A stretch of DNA of 64,000 nt from NCBI GenBank assembly GCA_946480475.1, contig CAMLJM010000002.1, forward strand, positions 1-64,000, given 5' to 3'. A program made the translations under genes and the position numbers. Position 1 is the stretch's first letter; every line of letters starts with the position of its first letter. The stretch is from an uncultured Alphaproteobacteria bacterium (GTDB lineage: Bacteria > Pseudomonadota > Alphaproteobacteria > Micavibrionales > Micavibrionaceae). The notes under the pieces were generated by a model, which saw only the letters and a program-made list of their open reading frames with translations, had not been told where the DNA came from and searched no databases. This document shows positions 8,722-17,601 of this stretch, in pieces.

Positions 8722-9510
8722 ATGGCCTTACATAAGGGCGCACTGTCGGCGGAATTCGGCAGGCGCAGACGCGGGCTTACACTGGGAGAAGCGCTTCCCG
8801 TTCTCGCGGATTATGAGCACCCTTTGTCAGGGGCGCGTCTTATTCTTGCTAAAATTGAACGCAAGCCCCATCCGCCAAATGGCGTTTATATCGTAGGATG
8901 GTTGCCGCCGGACGAAACGATCATGTGGTTCTTCAAGAATTTTGAGACACAGGCGCAGGCACGTGCCGCTTTCCAGGCCCAGAAGAGAATAGGCCCGCCT
9001 GTTAAGAACGATTTTCAATATGACCCCCAGATGAATGATGTATATGACTGGGAAGATCAATTCCGCCTGAAAACCAGGGAGTTGAGTCTGGATGAGATGA
9101 GAACACTTACTTCGAATTTATCGGAAATTTTTAATGTGGCGGCGCCTGATGTCGTTTACAAGCCCGGCAAAAAGAAAAAAACTTACGCGGAGGCCAGTCT
9201 GCAAGATAGTGTAATCACCATGTACAGACCTAATATCGCTTTGCTGCTCCACGAATTTGCGCATTTGATTAATGACCAGATTAACAAGGATAAATGGGCA
9301 TGGCACGGTGCAGGGTTCATGCGCACATATCTTAGTATTCTGTCCCTGTTTCCTTCGATCAAGGAGGAAGAGCAGTTGCTAAGTTCAGCACTGGAGAGAA
9401 AATTGAGAATCGCCAATACGGAAGACGTGCCCGCGTGCAGGTTATTACAACGTTGGCTGAAGCATCATCAAACAGTCGGTGAGCCCAGCACCAAACCTTC
9501 ACCGACATAG
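8722..9510 (+). CDS. Putative zinc metallopeptidase-like protein (HEFAH motif)
   Basis: This 262 aa protein has no signal peptide. Its most telling feature is LLHEFAHLIND with H177-E178-F-A-H181, the HExxH zinc signature, followed 14 residues later by W-H195-G-A-G-F. A downstream HGxxF supplying the third ligand is the pattern of SprT-like and related putative metallohydrolases. The N-terminal half (GVYIVGWLPPDETIMWFFKNFETQ) is of unknown type. GGGAG about 9 bases before the ATG supports the start. Its 3' end overlaps the convergent fmt by 43 bases. Substrate and role are unknown. Confidence 0.65.
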   Translation: MALHKGALSAEFGRRRRGLTLGEALPVLADYEHPLSGARLILAKIERKPHPPNGVYIVGWLPPDETIMWFFKNFETQAQARAAFQAQKRIGPPVKNDFQYDPQMNDVYDWEDQFRLKTRELSLDEMRTLTSNLSEIFNVAAPDVVYKPGKKKKTYAEASLQDSVITMYRPNIALLLHEFAHLINDQINKDKWAWHGAGFMRTYLSILSLFPSIKEEEQLLSSALERKLRIANTEDVPACRLLQRWLKHHQTVGEPSTKPSPT

Positions 9511-10427
9511 TTACCGTTAAGGGCAGCCGCTATATCCATCGGCTTGGCGTTATCCGGCTGAACCTTCACCAACTTTAAGATCGTTCCATCGCCGCAAGCA
9601 ACATGACCCTTACGATCCATGAAAGTCCCCGGGGTTTTAGTTGTCCTGTCAGGGACAGGTGTTGCTTCCAGTACCTTTAGACGATGACCCTTGCCGTTAT
9701 AAGTGAAAACACCAGGCCAGGGATTGAGGCCGCGTATCTGACAATCTATTTCCGTTGCTGTCTGCTGCCAGTTGATCAGACCGTCTTCTTTCTTCAGCAT
9801 CGGCGCATAGGTGGAAAGCCCATCGTCCTGGGCGGTCATGGGGGGCAGGGCTTGCCTTAAAGCAATATCGTCTATCACCTCATGAATCATCGCAGCACCC
9901 AAGGCTGCCAATTCTGCATACAGGCTTGCCGACGTGGTCTCCGGACGAATGGGAACCGCGCGACGCGATATAACAGGACCTGTATCCAGCCCCTCTTCCA
10001 TTTTCATGATGCAGTTGCCGCTTTCCTGATCACCTTTCCAGATCGCATGCTGGATCGGTGAAGCACCACGCCAGCGCGGCAGCAGGGAGCCGTGTATATT
10101 CAGGCAACCATATTTGGGTCCTTCGATAATATCTTTCGGCAGTATCAGACCGTAAGCGGCCACTACTGCGATATCAGGCTGCAACATCAAAAATTCTTTG
10201 CGGGCCTGTTCGTCTTTTTTGAGAGAACGCGGTGTGAGTACAGGGATATCATGGCGGATTGCCACTTCGTGTACGGGGGAGTTCTGTACCTGCTGCCCCC
10301 GCCCCTTGGGGCGCGGTGGCTGTGAATATACTGCGATCACCTTATGCCGGGTTGACACCAGCCTTTCCAGAGCCGGCACGGCAAAGTCAGGTGTGCCCAT
10401 AAAGATGATTTTGAGCGGCTGCGACAA
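9468..10427 (-). CDS. fmt: Methionyl-tRNA formyltransferase
   Basis: Fmt formylates the initiator methionyl-tRNA with 10-formyl-tetrahydrofolate. At 319 aa it has the standard two domains. The Rossmann-type catalytic domain contains IIFMGTPDFAVPAL, NIHGSLLPRWRGASPI with Asn110 and His112, and EEGLDTG with Asp148, the catalytic triad of the family. The C-terminal OB-like domain includes IRGLNPWPGVFTY. NIHGS replaces the commoner NIHAS. It directly follows def (start one base from the def stop), giving the usual def-fmt pair, here downstream of rmuC. Confidence 0.97.
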   Translation of the reverse strand: MSQPLKIIFMGTPDFAVPALERLVSTRHKVIAVYSQPPRPKGRGQQVQNSPVHEVAIRHDIPVLTPRSLKKDEQARKEFLMLQPDIAVVAAYGLILPKDIIEGPKYGCLNIHGSLLPRWRGASPIQHAIWKGDQESGNCIMKMEEGLDTGPVISRRAVPIRPETTSASLYAELAALGAAMIHEVIDDIALRQALPPMTAQDDGLSTYAPMLKKEDGLINWQQTATEIDCQIRGLNPWPGVFTYNGKGHRLKVLEATPVPDRTTKTPGTFMDRKGHVACGDGTILKLVKVQPDNAKPMDIAAALNGNYVGEGLVLGSPTV

Positions 10428-10952
10428 TTAAAGAATCTCGCCTGCTTTACGTAGCTTTTCAATCTTGCGCACGATCATATCGCGTTTCAGCTTGGAAATA
10501 TGATCAATAAAAAGAACACCATTCAGATGATCAAGCTCATGCTGCACACAATGGGACATGGCATTCTCTGCAAGCAGTTCGGCAGGGTTACCATTGTAAT
10601 CGATATACTGAAGGCGCACAGACGCCGGACGCTCGACCTCGGCATATTGCCCGGGTATGGATAGGCAACCCTCTTCCATCACGCTCATTTCCTCAGAACG
10701 CCAGACGATCTCCGGATTGATAATATGTACAGGACGGGGGTCGCCACCTTCGCGCGGCGCCATGTCCATAACGAAGACACGATTTAATAAATTAACCTGG
10801 TTTGCCGCCAGACCGATACCGCTTGCCTCATACATCGTTTCCAGCATGTTATCGAGCTGCTTGCGCAGTTCATCTGTCACGGTCTGCACAGGTTGTGCGA
10901 CTGTTTTCAGTGTCGGGTGCGGAATATTGATGATCGTATACGGGCTGGTCAT
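10428..10952 (-). CDS. def: Peptide deformylase
   Basis: Def removes the N-formyl group from nascent proteins, undoing what Fmt adds. All three family motifs are present in 174 aa: GIGLAANQ (45-52), EGCLS (94-98, with the metal-ligand Cys96) and QHELDH (137-142, two His ligands and the catalytic Glu). The gene overlaps the rmuC stop by 4 bases and abuts fmt, so rmuC, def and fmt are translationally linked. Confidence 0.97.
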   Translation of the reverse strand: MTSPYTIINIPHPTLKTVAQPVQTVTDELRKQLDNMLETMYEASGIGLAANQVNLLNRVFVMDMAPREGGDPRPVHIINPEIVWRSEEMSVMEEGCLSIPGQYAEVERPASVRLQYIDYNGNPAELLAENAMSHCVQHELDHLNGVLFIDHISKLKRDMIVRKIEKLRKAGEIL

Positions 10953-12232
10953 GATATCAGCCGCTCCGTGCGGCTCCCCTCATTATCATTTATGTCGGAA
11001 TCGGCAGAAGACAAAGGTGCTCCCGTCAATGCGCGCGGCAGAGATTCTATATATTGCGGGTCTTCCAATGTTTTGCCTGCGGTCTGCACATGGAGATCTT
11101 TGAGCTTACGCGCTGCTGGCAGGACCATGCGCTCAAGAGAACCCATCGCTTTGTTGTATCCGTCGAGCGCCTGCCCCAAGCCGCGCCCCGCTTTCTCAAG
11201 ATGGGTGTTGAATGTGGAAAGGCGACTGTAGAGATCAGCCCCCAGCGCCGAAATATCCTGCGCATTACGCGCAAGCTCTACCTGACGCCAGCTTAAACCC
11301 ACAACACGCAGCAGTGCCATCATCAATGTGGGCGAGGCAATAATGATGCGATTCTCTGAAGCAAAATCAACAAGCGTTGTATCTGCACGCAAGGCCGCAC
11401 TAAATAAATGCTCAGAGGGCAGGAACAATACGACAAAGTCCGGCGAATTCAGTTGCTCCCAATAATTCTTGCTGCCCAGCGCCTTGACATGTGCGCGGAC
11501 CTGACCCGCCAAGTCGGACAGAAGTTTTTTATAATCAGTCTCAGACATCTCTTCCTGCAGGCGGTCGGCAAACTGGTTGACCGGCGCTTTGGCATCGACC
11601 ACGATATTAAACCCGTCCTGCAGCTTGATCACGACATCCGGACGCATGCGGCCCGCTTCGGCATTCATCGACACTTGTGTTTCGTAATGAACGCCCTTCA
11701 ACAGGCCAGAGTTATCCAGCAGGCGCTCAAGAATATATTCACCCCATTTGCCCTGGGCTGTCGGACTGCGCAGTGCGCCGGAAAGTTTTGCGGTTTCGCG
11801 GTGCAGATTGAGTAGATCCTCACGAATGGCGGTATCTGTTCCCTTAAGCTGCTCGACAGCGGCATTTAACTGCTGGAGATGGTCGCCCACAGGTTTTACC
11901 AGCTGCTCAATCGCTTTATGGCGTTTATCCAGATCATGGCTGCCATCGGCCTGTGCCTGCTTCAGCTTTTCCTGCGCCAGTTGCAAAAACTGCTCGCTGC
12001 TGTTCCTAAGCGCTTCCTGCGCCGTACGGGCAAACAGGCCATCCAGTTCACCACGACTCAGTTGTTCAGCCTCCATCCGGGCTTTCAGGGCGGCACGATC
12101 ACGTTCGAGCCTGATAATTGTGAGGCCCGCAAAAATGACAGTGACAGCGATACCGGCGGCTGCCCCCAAACCCAGGGACGCCGCATCCAGTGTTGCTAAA
12201 AAGCCCGTAATTTCCGTATCTGCCATTTTCAA
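10949..12232 (-). CDS. rmuC: DNA recombination protein RmuC homologue
   Basis: RmuC-family proteins limit inversions at short repeats; they combine a membrane anchor, a coiled coil and a nuclease-like domain. This 427 aa protein shows a hydrophobic segment at about residues 16-38, a long charged coiled coil (about 45-165), then the RmuC domain with GKWGEYILERLL, RPDVVIKL, VVDAKAPVNQF and later FLPSEHLFSAAL and ASPTLMMALLRVV. VDAKAP carries the acidic/Lys residues of the PD-(D/E)xK-like fold. It is the first gene of rmuC-def-fmt and diverges from the pilin-like paralogue. Confidence 0.93.
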   Translation of the reverse strand: MKMADTEITGFLATLDAASLGLGAAAGIAVTVIFAGLTIIRLERDRAALKARMEAEQLSRGELDGLFARTAQEALRNSSEQFLQLAQEKLKQAQADGSHDLDKRHKAIEQLVKPVGDHLQQLNAAVEQLKGTDTAIREDLLNLHRETAKLSGALRSPTAQGKWGEYILERLLDNSGLLKGVHYETQVSMNAEAGRMRPDVVIKLQDGFNIVVDAKAPVNQFADRLQEEMSETDYKKLLSDLAGQVRAHVKALGSKNYWEQLNSPDFVVLFLPSEHLFSAALRADTTLVDFASENRIIIASPTLMMALLRVVGLSWRQVELARNAQDISALGADLYSRLSTFNTHLEKAGRGLGQALDGYNKAMGSLERMVLPAARKLKDLHVQTAGKTLEDPQYIESLPRALTGAPLSSADSDINDNEGSRTERLIS

Positions 12233-12253
12233 ACCTTCTTATTGGTGTAAAAT

Positions 12254-13015
12254 ATGCCGATGATGAACACAAGACGCAAATCAGGTTTTAACCTCTCCCG
12301 CGCTGCCCACCCCAGAAATGAGGCGGGAAATGCCATGATTTATATCCTTATCGCTGTGGTGCTGTTCGGCGCGCTGACCATGATGGTGGCCCGGCAGGGC
12401 GATAATAGCGAAACGGGCGCCATGAATAGCGAACGCGCCGAAATTGCCGCCGCCCAGATCATTCAGACATCCATGCAGCTGAAACAGGGAATCGACCAGA
12501 TGCTTTATTCAGGCAGCGAGAGGGACCCGAATACACCCGACGATGATCTGGTATTCACAACCCCGGATGATGAACCTGCTTTCAGCACGCCACCCAATAC
12601 GCATAAAGTCTTTCATCCGGCTGGCGGCGGCCTGATTCTGCAGCCTATACCGCCGCAGGCCATCGATCAGGTATCCGCAAACCCGCCTGCTCGCTGGTAT
12701 ATTGGCCGCTTTATTAATGTTGAATGGACAAATACGACAGCGCAGGAAGTTATACTGACAGCGCACCAGATCAATGAGACTGTATGCCGTGCCATTAATC
12801 AAAAATTGCTGGGTGATCCCACACCCTTGGCAGCCACCGTCCATCCCCGGTCCATTCTGGTGGACGCTTCACTTTATAGCGGCACCAACCCTACTGACTG
12901 GACCACGACAAATTGCCCTGCATGCGAAGATAAGATTGCCGGATGCCTGGTCGGCCCTAGCGAAGTGCCTGGCGAGAATATCTATAGTTTCTATAGTATT
13001 GTTATTTCGCGTTAA
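12254..13015 (+). CDS. Pilin-like single-span membrane protein, copy 2
   Basis: A 253 aa paralogue of the product of 4031-4765. A basic N-terminal tail of about 25 residues precedes GNAMIYILIAVVLFGALTMMV, a single hydrophobic helix with Gly-Asn at its N-terminal edge. The exterior domain is rich in Pro, Thr and Asn and ends ... CLVGPSEVPGENIYSFYSIVISR, parallel to the end of copy 1. Both also share HKVF followed by Ala/Gly residues, and an ET-CRAINQKL-like helix. No Glu5 is present, so it is not a canonical pilin. Its tail overlaps the convergent EamA gene by 14 bases. Role unknown; a surface or envelope structure is a guess. Confidence 0.65.
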   Translation: MPMMNTRRKSGFNLSRAAHPRNEAGNAMIYILIAVVLFGALTMMVARQGDNSETGAMNSERAEIAAAQIIQTSMQLKQGIDQMLYSGSERDPNTPDDDLVFTTPDDEPAFSTPPNTHKVFHPAGGGLILQPIPPQAIDQVSANPPARWYIGRFINVEWTNTTAQEVILTAHQINETVCRAINQKLLGDPTPLAATVHPRSILVDASLYSGTNPTDWTTTNCPACEDKIAGCLVGPSEVPGENIYSFYSIVISR

Positions 13016-13898
13016 GCTGTAACCGGCGGCGTTCCAGATATAACGCGCCCAACTCTACCAGCAATATAGCGGTAAAGATCAGCCCGCATCCCAACCACCC
13101 CATAGGGCTCAGGCGATCACCTAGAAATATCATGCCCGCGAGTGCCGCGAATAACGCTTCGCCCGCCAGAATGACAGCCGCGTCAGATGCCGGTGTATGC
13201 TGCTGGCCTACCGCCTGAAGCGTATAAGCGATGCCGCCTGAAACAACGCCCGCATAAAGGAGTTGCAGCGCATTGTCGGTCAGTATCTGCCATGAGATAT
13301 CTTCCAACAGGAATGCCAGCAACAAACCGGTAAATGCGCAGGCACTATACTGCAATGCGGAATAAAATAATGGTCGTGTGGTTTTTTGTACGATGTAGCC
13401 GATCAACACCACCTGAACGGCAAAGCAGGCCGCGCATAAAAGAACCATCAGGTCGCCATAACTGAATTTTGTAAGCGAGGCACCGTTCAGGAACCATGTA
13501 CCCGCGACTGCCAACAGGCAGGCCGGTACAACAATCCAGGCCGGGCGGCGGCGGAAAATCAACCACCCGGCAAAAGGAACGCCGACCACGTATAGCCCGG
13601 TCAAAAAGCCGGCATTGGTCACGCTGGTATGTTTAATGCCTATTTGTTGCAGGATAACACCGGCAACAAATGTACCGCACAACATCAAGACCCAACCTAA
13701 ATTGATTTTTCCAGTGATGGGTTTCTTTTTTGTTTCAAGAAACGCAAAGGGGGCCACGACAAGAAGAGAGAGCAGGAAGCGCACACCCACAAACCCGTAA
13801 GGACCCAGACCTTCCATGCCCGTTTTCTGCGCAATGAATGCTGTGCCCCATATCATGGCTGTCAACAACAGCAGGGAATCTGCCTGCAAGCGTGACAT
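13002..13898 (-). CDS. EamA/DMT-family transporter
   Basis: This 298 aa protein has about ten hydrophobic segments in two halves, each resembling an EamA repeat (MIWGTAFIAQKTG near residue 15; later VVSGGIAYTLQAVGQQHTPASDAAVILAGEALFAAL). Members of the drug/metabolite transporter superfamily export amino acids, nucleosides or other small metabolites across the inner membrane; the substrate cannot be read from the sequence. Its start overlaps the engB stop by one base, making it the last gene of the rnpA-yidD-yidC-engB transcript. Confidence 0.88.
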   Translation of the reverse strand: MSRLQADSLLLLTAMIWGTAFIAQKTGMEGLGPYGFVGVRFLLSLLVVAPFAFLETKKKPITGKINLGWVLMLCGTFVAGVILQQIGIKHTSVTNAGFLTGLYVVGVPFAGWLIFRRRPAWIVVPACLLAVAGTWFLNGASLTKFSYGDLMVLLCAACFAVQVVLIGYIVQKTTRPLFYSALQYSACAFTGLLLAFLLEDISWQILTDNALQLLYAGVVSGGIAYTLQAVGQQHTPASDAAVILAGEALFAALAGMIFLGDRLSPMGWLGCGLIFTAILLVELGALYLERRRLQLNAK

Positions 13899-14530
13899 CA
13901 GCTTTTCGCCGTGGAGAGAACCAGAGAGCGCAGCTCAGGGATGCCGCTGCCCTCATGGGAACTTGTCAGGATCGGTTCAGGAAAGGCGGCGGGATGTTTT
14001 TTAAGCGTTGCGGCAATGCTCTGCAGCACTTCCTGCATTTCAGCGGACTTGCCTTTATCAGCCTTGGTCAGGACAACACGGTACGCGACCGCACACTCAT
14101 CCAGCATATCCATGATTTCCTCATCGCTTTCCTTGAAACCATGACGGCTGTCGATGAGCAACAACACACAGCGCAAGGTCTGACGCCCGCGCAAGTAATC
14201 GCGTATCAGATAGTTCCATTGCTTCTTCTGCGCCTTGGACACTTTGGCGTAGCCGTAACCCGGCATATCGACCAGAAACAAATGGCCACCCAAATCAAAG
14301 AAGTTCAATTGCTGCGTGCGGCCCGGCGTATCGGATGTACGCGCCAGTGTCTTACGGCCCGTCAAAGCGTTAATCAGTGATGATTTGCCAACATTGGAAC
14401 GTCCGGCAAAAGCGATTTCAGGCAGCGTTGCTGGCGGCAGCGCATCAAGATTATTGACCGCACCAATAAATTCGCACGGTCCCGCAAAGGCCTTGCGGCC
14501 CTGCTCGATGAGTGCCGGATCATCCATCAT
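13898..14530 (-). CDS. engB: Ribosome-biogenesis GTPase EngB (YihA/YsxC)
   Basis: EngB is a small GTPase needed for assembly of the large ribosomal subunit. In 210 aa the G motifs are clear: G1 GRSNVGKSS, G2 region TSDTPGRTQ, G3 DMPGYGYA, G4 LTKADK and a final SSHEGSGI (G5 region). The sequence lacks extra domains. It overlaps the yidC stop by 4 bases, and its own stop overlaps the EamA gene by one base. Confidence 0.96.
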   Translation of the reverse strand: MMDDPALIEQGRKAFAGPCEFIGAVNNLDALPPATLPEIAFAGRSNVGKSSLINALTGRKTLARTSDTPGRTQQLNFFDLGGHLFLVDMPGYGYAKVSKAQKKQWNYLIRDYLRGRQTLRCVLLLIDSRHGFKESDEEIMDMLDECAVAYRVVLTKADKGKSAEMQEVLQSIAATLKKHPAAFPEPILTSSHEGSGIPELRSLVLSTAKS

Positions 14531-16458
14531 TTTTTCTTCTTCTTGCGCGGTTTCGGCGCCGACACGGCTTTAGGTGTTGTATCGTCATCGTGGCCGAATA
14601 TAGCTTCTTCTGCTTTCTTCTCCAGCATCTCGAGTTCCGGATGGACAGCAGGGCCTTTCTCGATCGCTGCCTCCATTTTCTTTTCACTGCGATCGCGGAA
14701 CAGGTGCGGCTGCACGCCCATGGAACGCATGATGATATATTGCTGCACGATGGAAAGCGCGTTGCTGAATGTCCAGTAAACGACCAAGCCTGCTGCAAAC
14801 TTCGCCATGATGAATGTCAGCATGTAAGGCATGATGTCCATCATGGCCTTTTGCATTTTATCCTGTGGCGGCGGGTTCAGTTTCTTCTGCAGAACCATGA
14901 AGAAGCCCATCATCACCGGCCATGCGCCAATCATCAGGAAGGAAGGCGGATTCCAGGGAATAAGGCCGAACAGATTAAACACTGTTGTCGGGTCCATTGC
15001 CGAGAGGTCATGTATCCAGCCGAAGAACGGCGCATGACGCATTTCAATCGTCACCATCAAGATTTTGTAAAGCGCAAAAAAGATGGGAATCTGGATCAGG
15101 ATTGGCAAGCACCCGGCCATCGGATTGACCTTTTCACGCTCATATAGCTTGACCAGTTCCTGTTGCAGCATTTCGCGGTTGTCGCCGTAACGATTGCGAA
15201 TCTCCGTCATCATCGGCGAAATCTTTTTAAGTTTCGCAAATGAACGGAACGATGCGTTTGCCAGCGGGAACACGCAAGCGCGCACAATGACGGTCAGGCA
15301 TATGATAGCTATACCGAAGTTGCCGAACAGGTGGCCAAAGAAGTGGAGGATGTAAAAGAAGGGCTTGGTCAGGAAGTAATAGAGCCCAAAATCAACGGCG
15401 AGATCAAAATGAGACAGATTAAGATCTTTACTGTATTGCTCGAGCAGTTTTACCTCTTTGGCACCCGCAAAAATACGGATATGCGCCGTACTTTCAGCGC
15501 CCGGCTCAATCTGGCGGCCCGCACCCATGGCATCGACCTGAAAATGTTCCTTCTCATCAGCTGATTTAGGCGCCGTGTAGCTGAAACGATATTTTACAAC
15601 CTGGTTCTGCTCCATAATAATACTGGTCAGCCAGTATTTTTGAGTGATGCCGATCCATCCTGATGTCGCATCAAATTCGTCAGCGATATTCTTCTTCGCC
15701 ATATCGCGGTATTTGTACTCGTGCAGCTTACCCCCTATATAGCCGATAGGGCCTTCGTGGACAGCCTTGGCACGTTCCATATGCGCTGGCAGGCCATAGG
15801 AACCCACAAGGGCATAAGGATATAATGTGACAGGCTTGCCGGAATTATTAATGACCTTTTGCTTCACATCGATCATATAATTTTCATCAATGCTGATCTC
15901 GCGTTCAAAGCGCAATCCCGCCCCATTGTCCCATACCATTGTGACGGGCGTTGTATGGGTCAGTTCGCTATTACCCTCGATACGCCAGCGTGAATCCTTG
16001 CCCGGAACGGCAACAGAATTGCCTGAAGACAGCCATCCATACTCGGCATATTGCGGGTTTTCTGTTCCGGTAGGCTCCAGCAGCACAACATTGTCGCTAC
16101 CGCCCAATGTCTGCATGTATTTGTTCAGGCTGATATCGTCGATGCGGTTACCCGTCAGCGCGATAGAGCCTGTAATGGCAGCGTTGTGCAGTTTGAAGCG
16201 TTCACTTTCGGCCAGTACTTCTTCGCGAGGACGCACCGTCACGGGCGCTGTGATGCCTGCTGCCAGATTGATATTGCGCTCTTCGGCGGCCTTGGCGGCG
16301 ATCGCCTGCGCTTCACGCATTTTCTCAATACGGGGTTTCATGACGAAGTGATCGAAACCGAACCAGATCACCAGGGCCAGCATCAGGAAGATCACCAGGT
16401 TGCGGCGATCGTCGGGGTGCATCTGGTCTTTGCCGGGCGTCATCGGTTTTTGCGTCAT
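14527..16458 (-). CDS. yidC: Membrane protein insertase YidC
   Basis: YidC inserts and folds inner-membrane proteins, alone or with SecYEG. The 643 aa protein has an N-terminal membrane segment (about residues 19-37, LVIFLMLALVIWFGFDHFV), a large periplasmic beta-domain (to about residue 350) and a C-terminal insertase core with five membrane segments, including FGIAIICLTVIVRACVFPL, GCLPILIQIPIFFALYK and AGLVVYWTFSNALSIVQQ. The tail is Lys/Arg-rich, as in Gram-negative YidC that contacts ribosomes. It overlaps yidD and engB by 4 bases each. Confidence 0.97.
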   Translation of the reverse strand: MTQKPMTPGKDQMHPDDRRNLVIFLMLALVIWFGFDHFVMKPRIEKMREAQAIAAKAAEERNINLAAGITAPVTVRPREEVLAESERFKLHNAAITGSIALTGNRIDDISLNKYMQTLGGSDNVVLLEPTGTENPQYAEYGWLSSGNSVAVPGKDSRWRIEGNSELTHTTPVTMVWDNGAGLRFEREISIDENYMIDVKQKVINNSGKPVTLYPYALVGSYGLPAHMERAKAVHEGPIGYIGGKLHEYKYRDMAKKNIADEFDATSGWIGITQKYWLTSIIMEQNQVVKYRFSYTAPKSADEKEHFQVDAMGAGRQIEPGAESTAHIRIFAGAKEVKLLEQYSKDLNLSHFDLAVDFGLYYFLTKPFFYILHFFGHLFGNFGIAIICLTVIVRACVFPLANASFRSFAKLKKISPMMTEIRNRYGDNREMLQQELVKLYEREKVNPMAGCLPILIQIPIFFALYKILMVTIEMRHAPFFGWIHDLSAMDPTTVFNLFGLIPWNPPSFLMIGAWPVMMGFFMVLQKKLNPPPQDKMQKAMMDIMPYMLTFIMAKFAAGLVVYWTFSNALSIVQQYIIMRSMGVQPHLFRDRSEKKMEAAIEKGPAVHPELEMLEKKAEEAIFGHDDDTTPKAVSAPKPRKKKKK

Positions 16459-16790
16459 GGTGATAAAGTCTCGTCTTTACGATCAGGGTTTACTTCAGTA
16501 TTCGGGATGCCGCGTTTATAGCGCATCAGGCTGCGCCATTCAAACTGATCCGGCACAGGATCAAGCCCGTGGCGACCCGACCAGGGGTGGCAGGAACAAA
16601 CGCGGGCACCAGTCAGAAACAGACCTTTTATGGGACCATGACGCTCCAGGGCTTCCTGAGCATAGCTGGAACAAGTAGGATAAAACCGGCATTGCCGCCC
16701 GACAAAAGGTGAAAGAAAGAACCTGTAGAGCCTGATCAGGCCCTGTAAAACGCCCAGAACTGCGCGGGTTATGGGGTTTCTTTCAGGCAT
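16455..16790 (-). CDS. yidD: Membrane protein insertion efficiency factor YidD
   Basis: YidD is a small, amphipathic, inner-membrane-associated protein that aids YidC-dependent insertion. The 111 aa protein has the family core LIRLYRFFLSPFVGRQCRFYPTCSSYAQEALERHG and CSCHPWS with the conserved cysteines. The ATG at 16790 is preferred because a GAAGAGG lies 5 bases before it; an upstream in-frame ATG at 16808 would overlap rnpA by 40 bases. It overlaps rnpA and is 4-base coupled to yidC. Confidence 0.94.
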   Translation of the reverse strand: MPERNPITRAVLGVLQGLIRLYRFFLSPFVGRQCRFYPTCSSYAQEALERHGPIKGLFLTGARVCSCHPWSGRHGLDPVPDQFEWRSLMRYKRGIPNTEVNPDRKDETLSP

Positions 16791-17143
16791 TCGAGCCTCT
16801 TCAGGCACCAGCTTAAATCGCTGCAGAGTTTGTCATAGGGCAAATTTTCCGATTCCGGGCGGCCGATCAGAACGTAATCGACCCCCTTACGCGCTTTTGA
16901 GGGCAAAACATCATAGGCCACTGCCCGTAGACGTCGGCGAATACGGTTGCGTACAACCGCAGATTTGCTGAGTTTTTTAGTGACGGTCAGGCCGAATTTT
17001 ACAACCTCATGGCCCGCAGGAGCCGCCATCAGGATAACACCGGGCGAAACCCATTTTTTCCCGTTATTCTGGACGTGCAGGAATTCCGCGCGGTTTTTTA
17101 GGCCGGGGGTCTGAGAGATATGCTGTTTTATCGACTGTTTCAT
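16769..17143 (-). CDS. rnpA: Ribonuclease P protein component
   Basis: RnpA is the protein subunit of RNase P, which matures tRNA 5' ends. The 124 aa sequence contains the basic RNR signature LSKSAVVRNRIRRRLRAV preceded by KFGLTVTKK, and ends with a helical SDLSWCLKRLE segment. Its gene follows rpmH as in most bacteria, but a strong intrinsic terminator lies between the two. Confidence 0.95.
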   Translation of the reverse strand: MKQSIKQHISQTPGLKNRAEFLHVQNNGKKWVSPGVILMAAPAGHEVVKFGLTVTKKLSKSAVVRNRIRRRLRAVAYDVLPSKARKGVDYVLIGRPESENLPYDKLCSDLSWCLKRLECLKETP

Positions 17144-17153
17144 ACCGGAACCC

Positions 17154-17185
17154 TAAAAAACAAAGCGGGCGCTAGTGGCGCCCGC
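17154..17185 (-). terminator. Intrinsic terminator between rpmH and rnpA
   Basis: Read on the minus strand, a perfect 8-bp stem (GCGGGCGC / GCGCCCGC) with loop CACTA is followed by TTTGTTTTTT. This is a classical rho-independent terminator placed directly after rpmH. It would let rpmH be transcribed in excess over the rnpA-yidD-yidC genes, through partial read-through. Confidence 0.85.
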
Positions 17186-17214
17186 CGTTTCAGGCCTAAA
17201 TCCTAATAAAGGAA

Positions 17215-17349
17215 TTAAGCACTCAGCTTTTTACGACCTTTAGCGCGGCGCGCAGCCAGAACCAGACGGCCACCAACAGTTGCCATACGGGCACGGAAGC
17301 CATGGCGACGAGCGCGAACGATGCGGCTTGGTTGATAAGTACGTTTCAT
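17215..17349 (-). CDS. rpmH: 50S ribosomal protein L34
   Basis: A 44 aa, highly basic protein starting [22 protein letters not shown] and ending [10 protein letters not shown], the standard L34 sequence. L34 is part of the large ribosomal subunit. The open frame extends upstream, but the L34 start at 17349 is unambiguous by family length. It heads the rpmH-rnpA-yidD-yidC-engB cluster. Confidence 0.97.
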   Translation of the reverse strand: MKRTYQPSRIVRARRHGFRARMATVGGRLVLAARRAKGRKKLSA

Positions 17350-17601
17350 AATGCAGGCTCCGTAAAAGTCATCAAAATCGGTTGAGAGCGCTTGTATAAA
17401 GGGTTCTGGAGGCAGAGTCAATCTTTTCCACAGCCGGAAAATCAAGGTTTTTATAAATACATTCCATAATAATAAAGTTAATAGCTTCATTTTATTCAGA
17501 TTTTCTTTGACGCTCCGCCTCCAAACTTTTAATCTTGCGCGATGGCGGGTTTCTTATAACCGCCCTTGTTCCCAAGTTTCTATAAGGAAGAAAGCTTTTC
17601 C

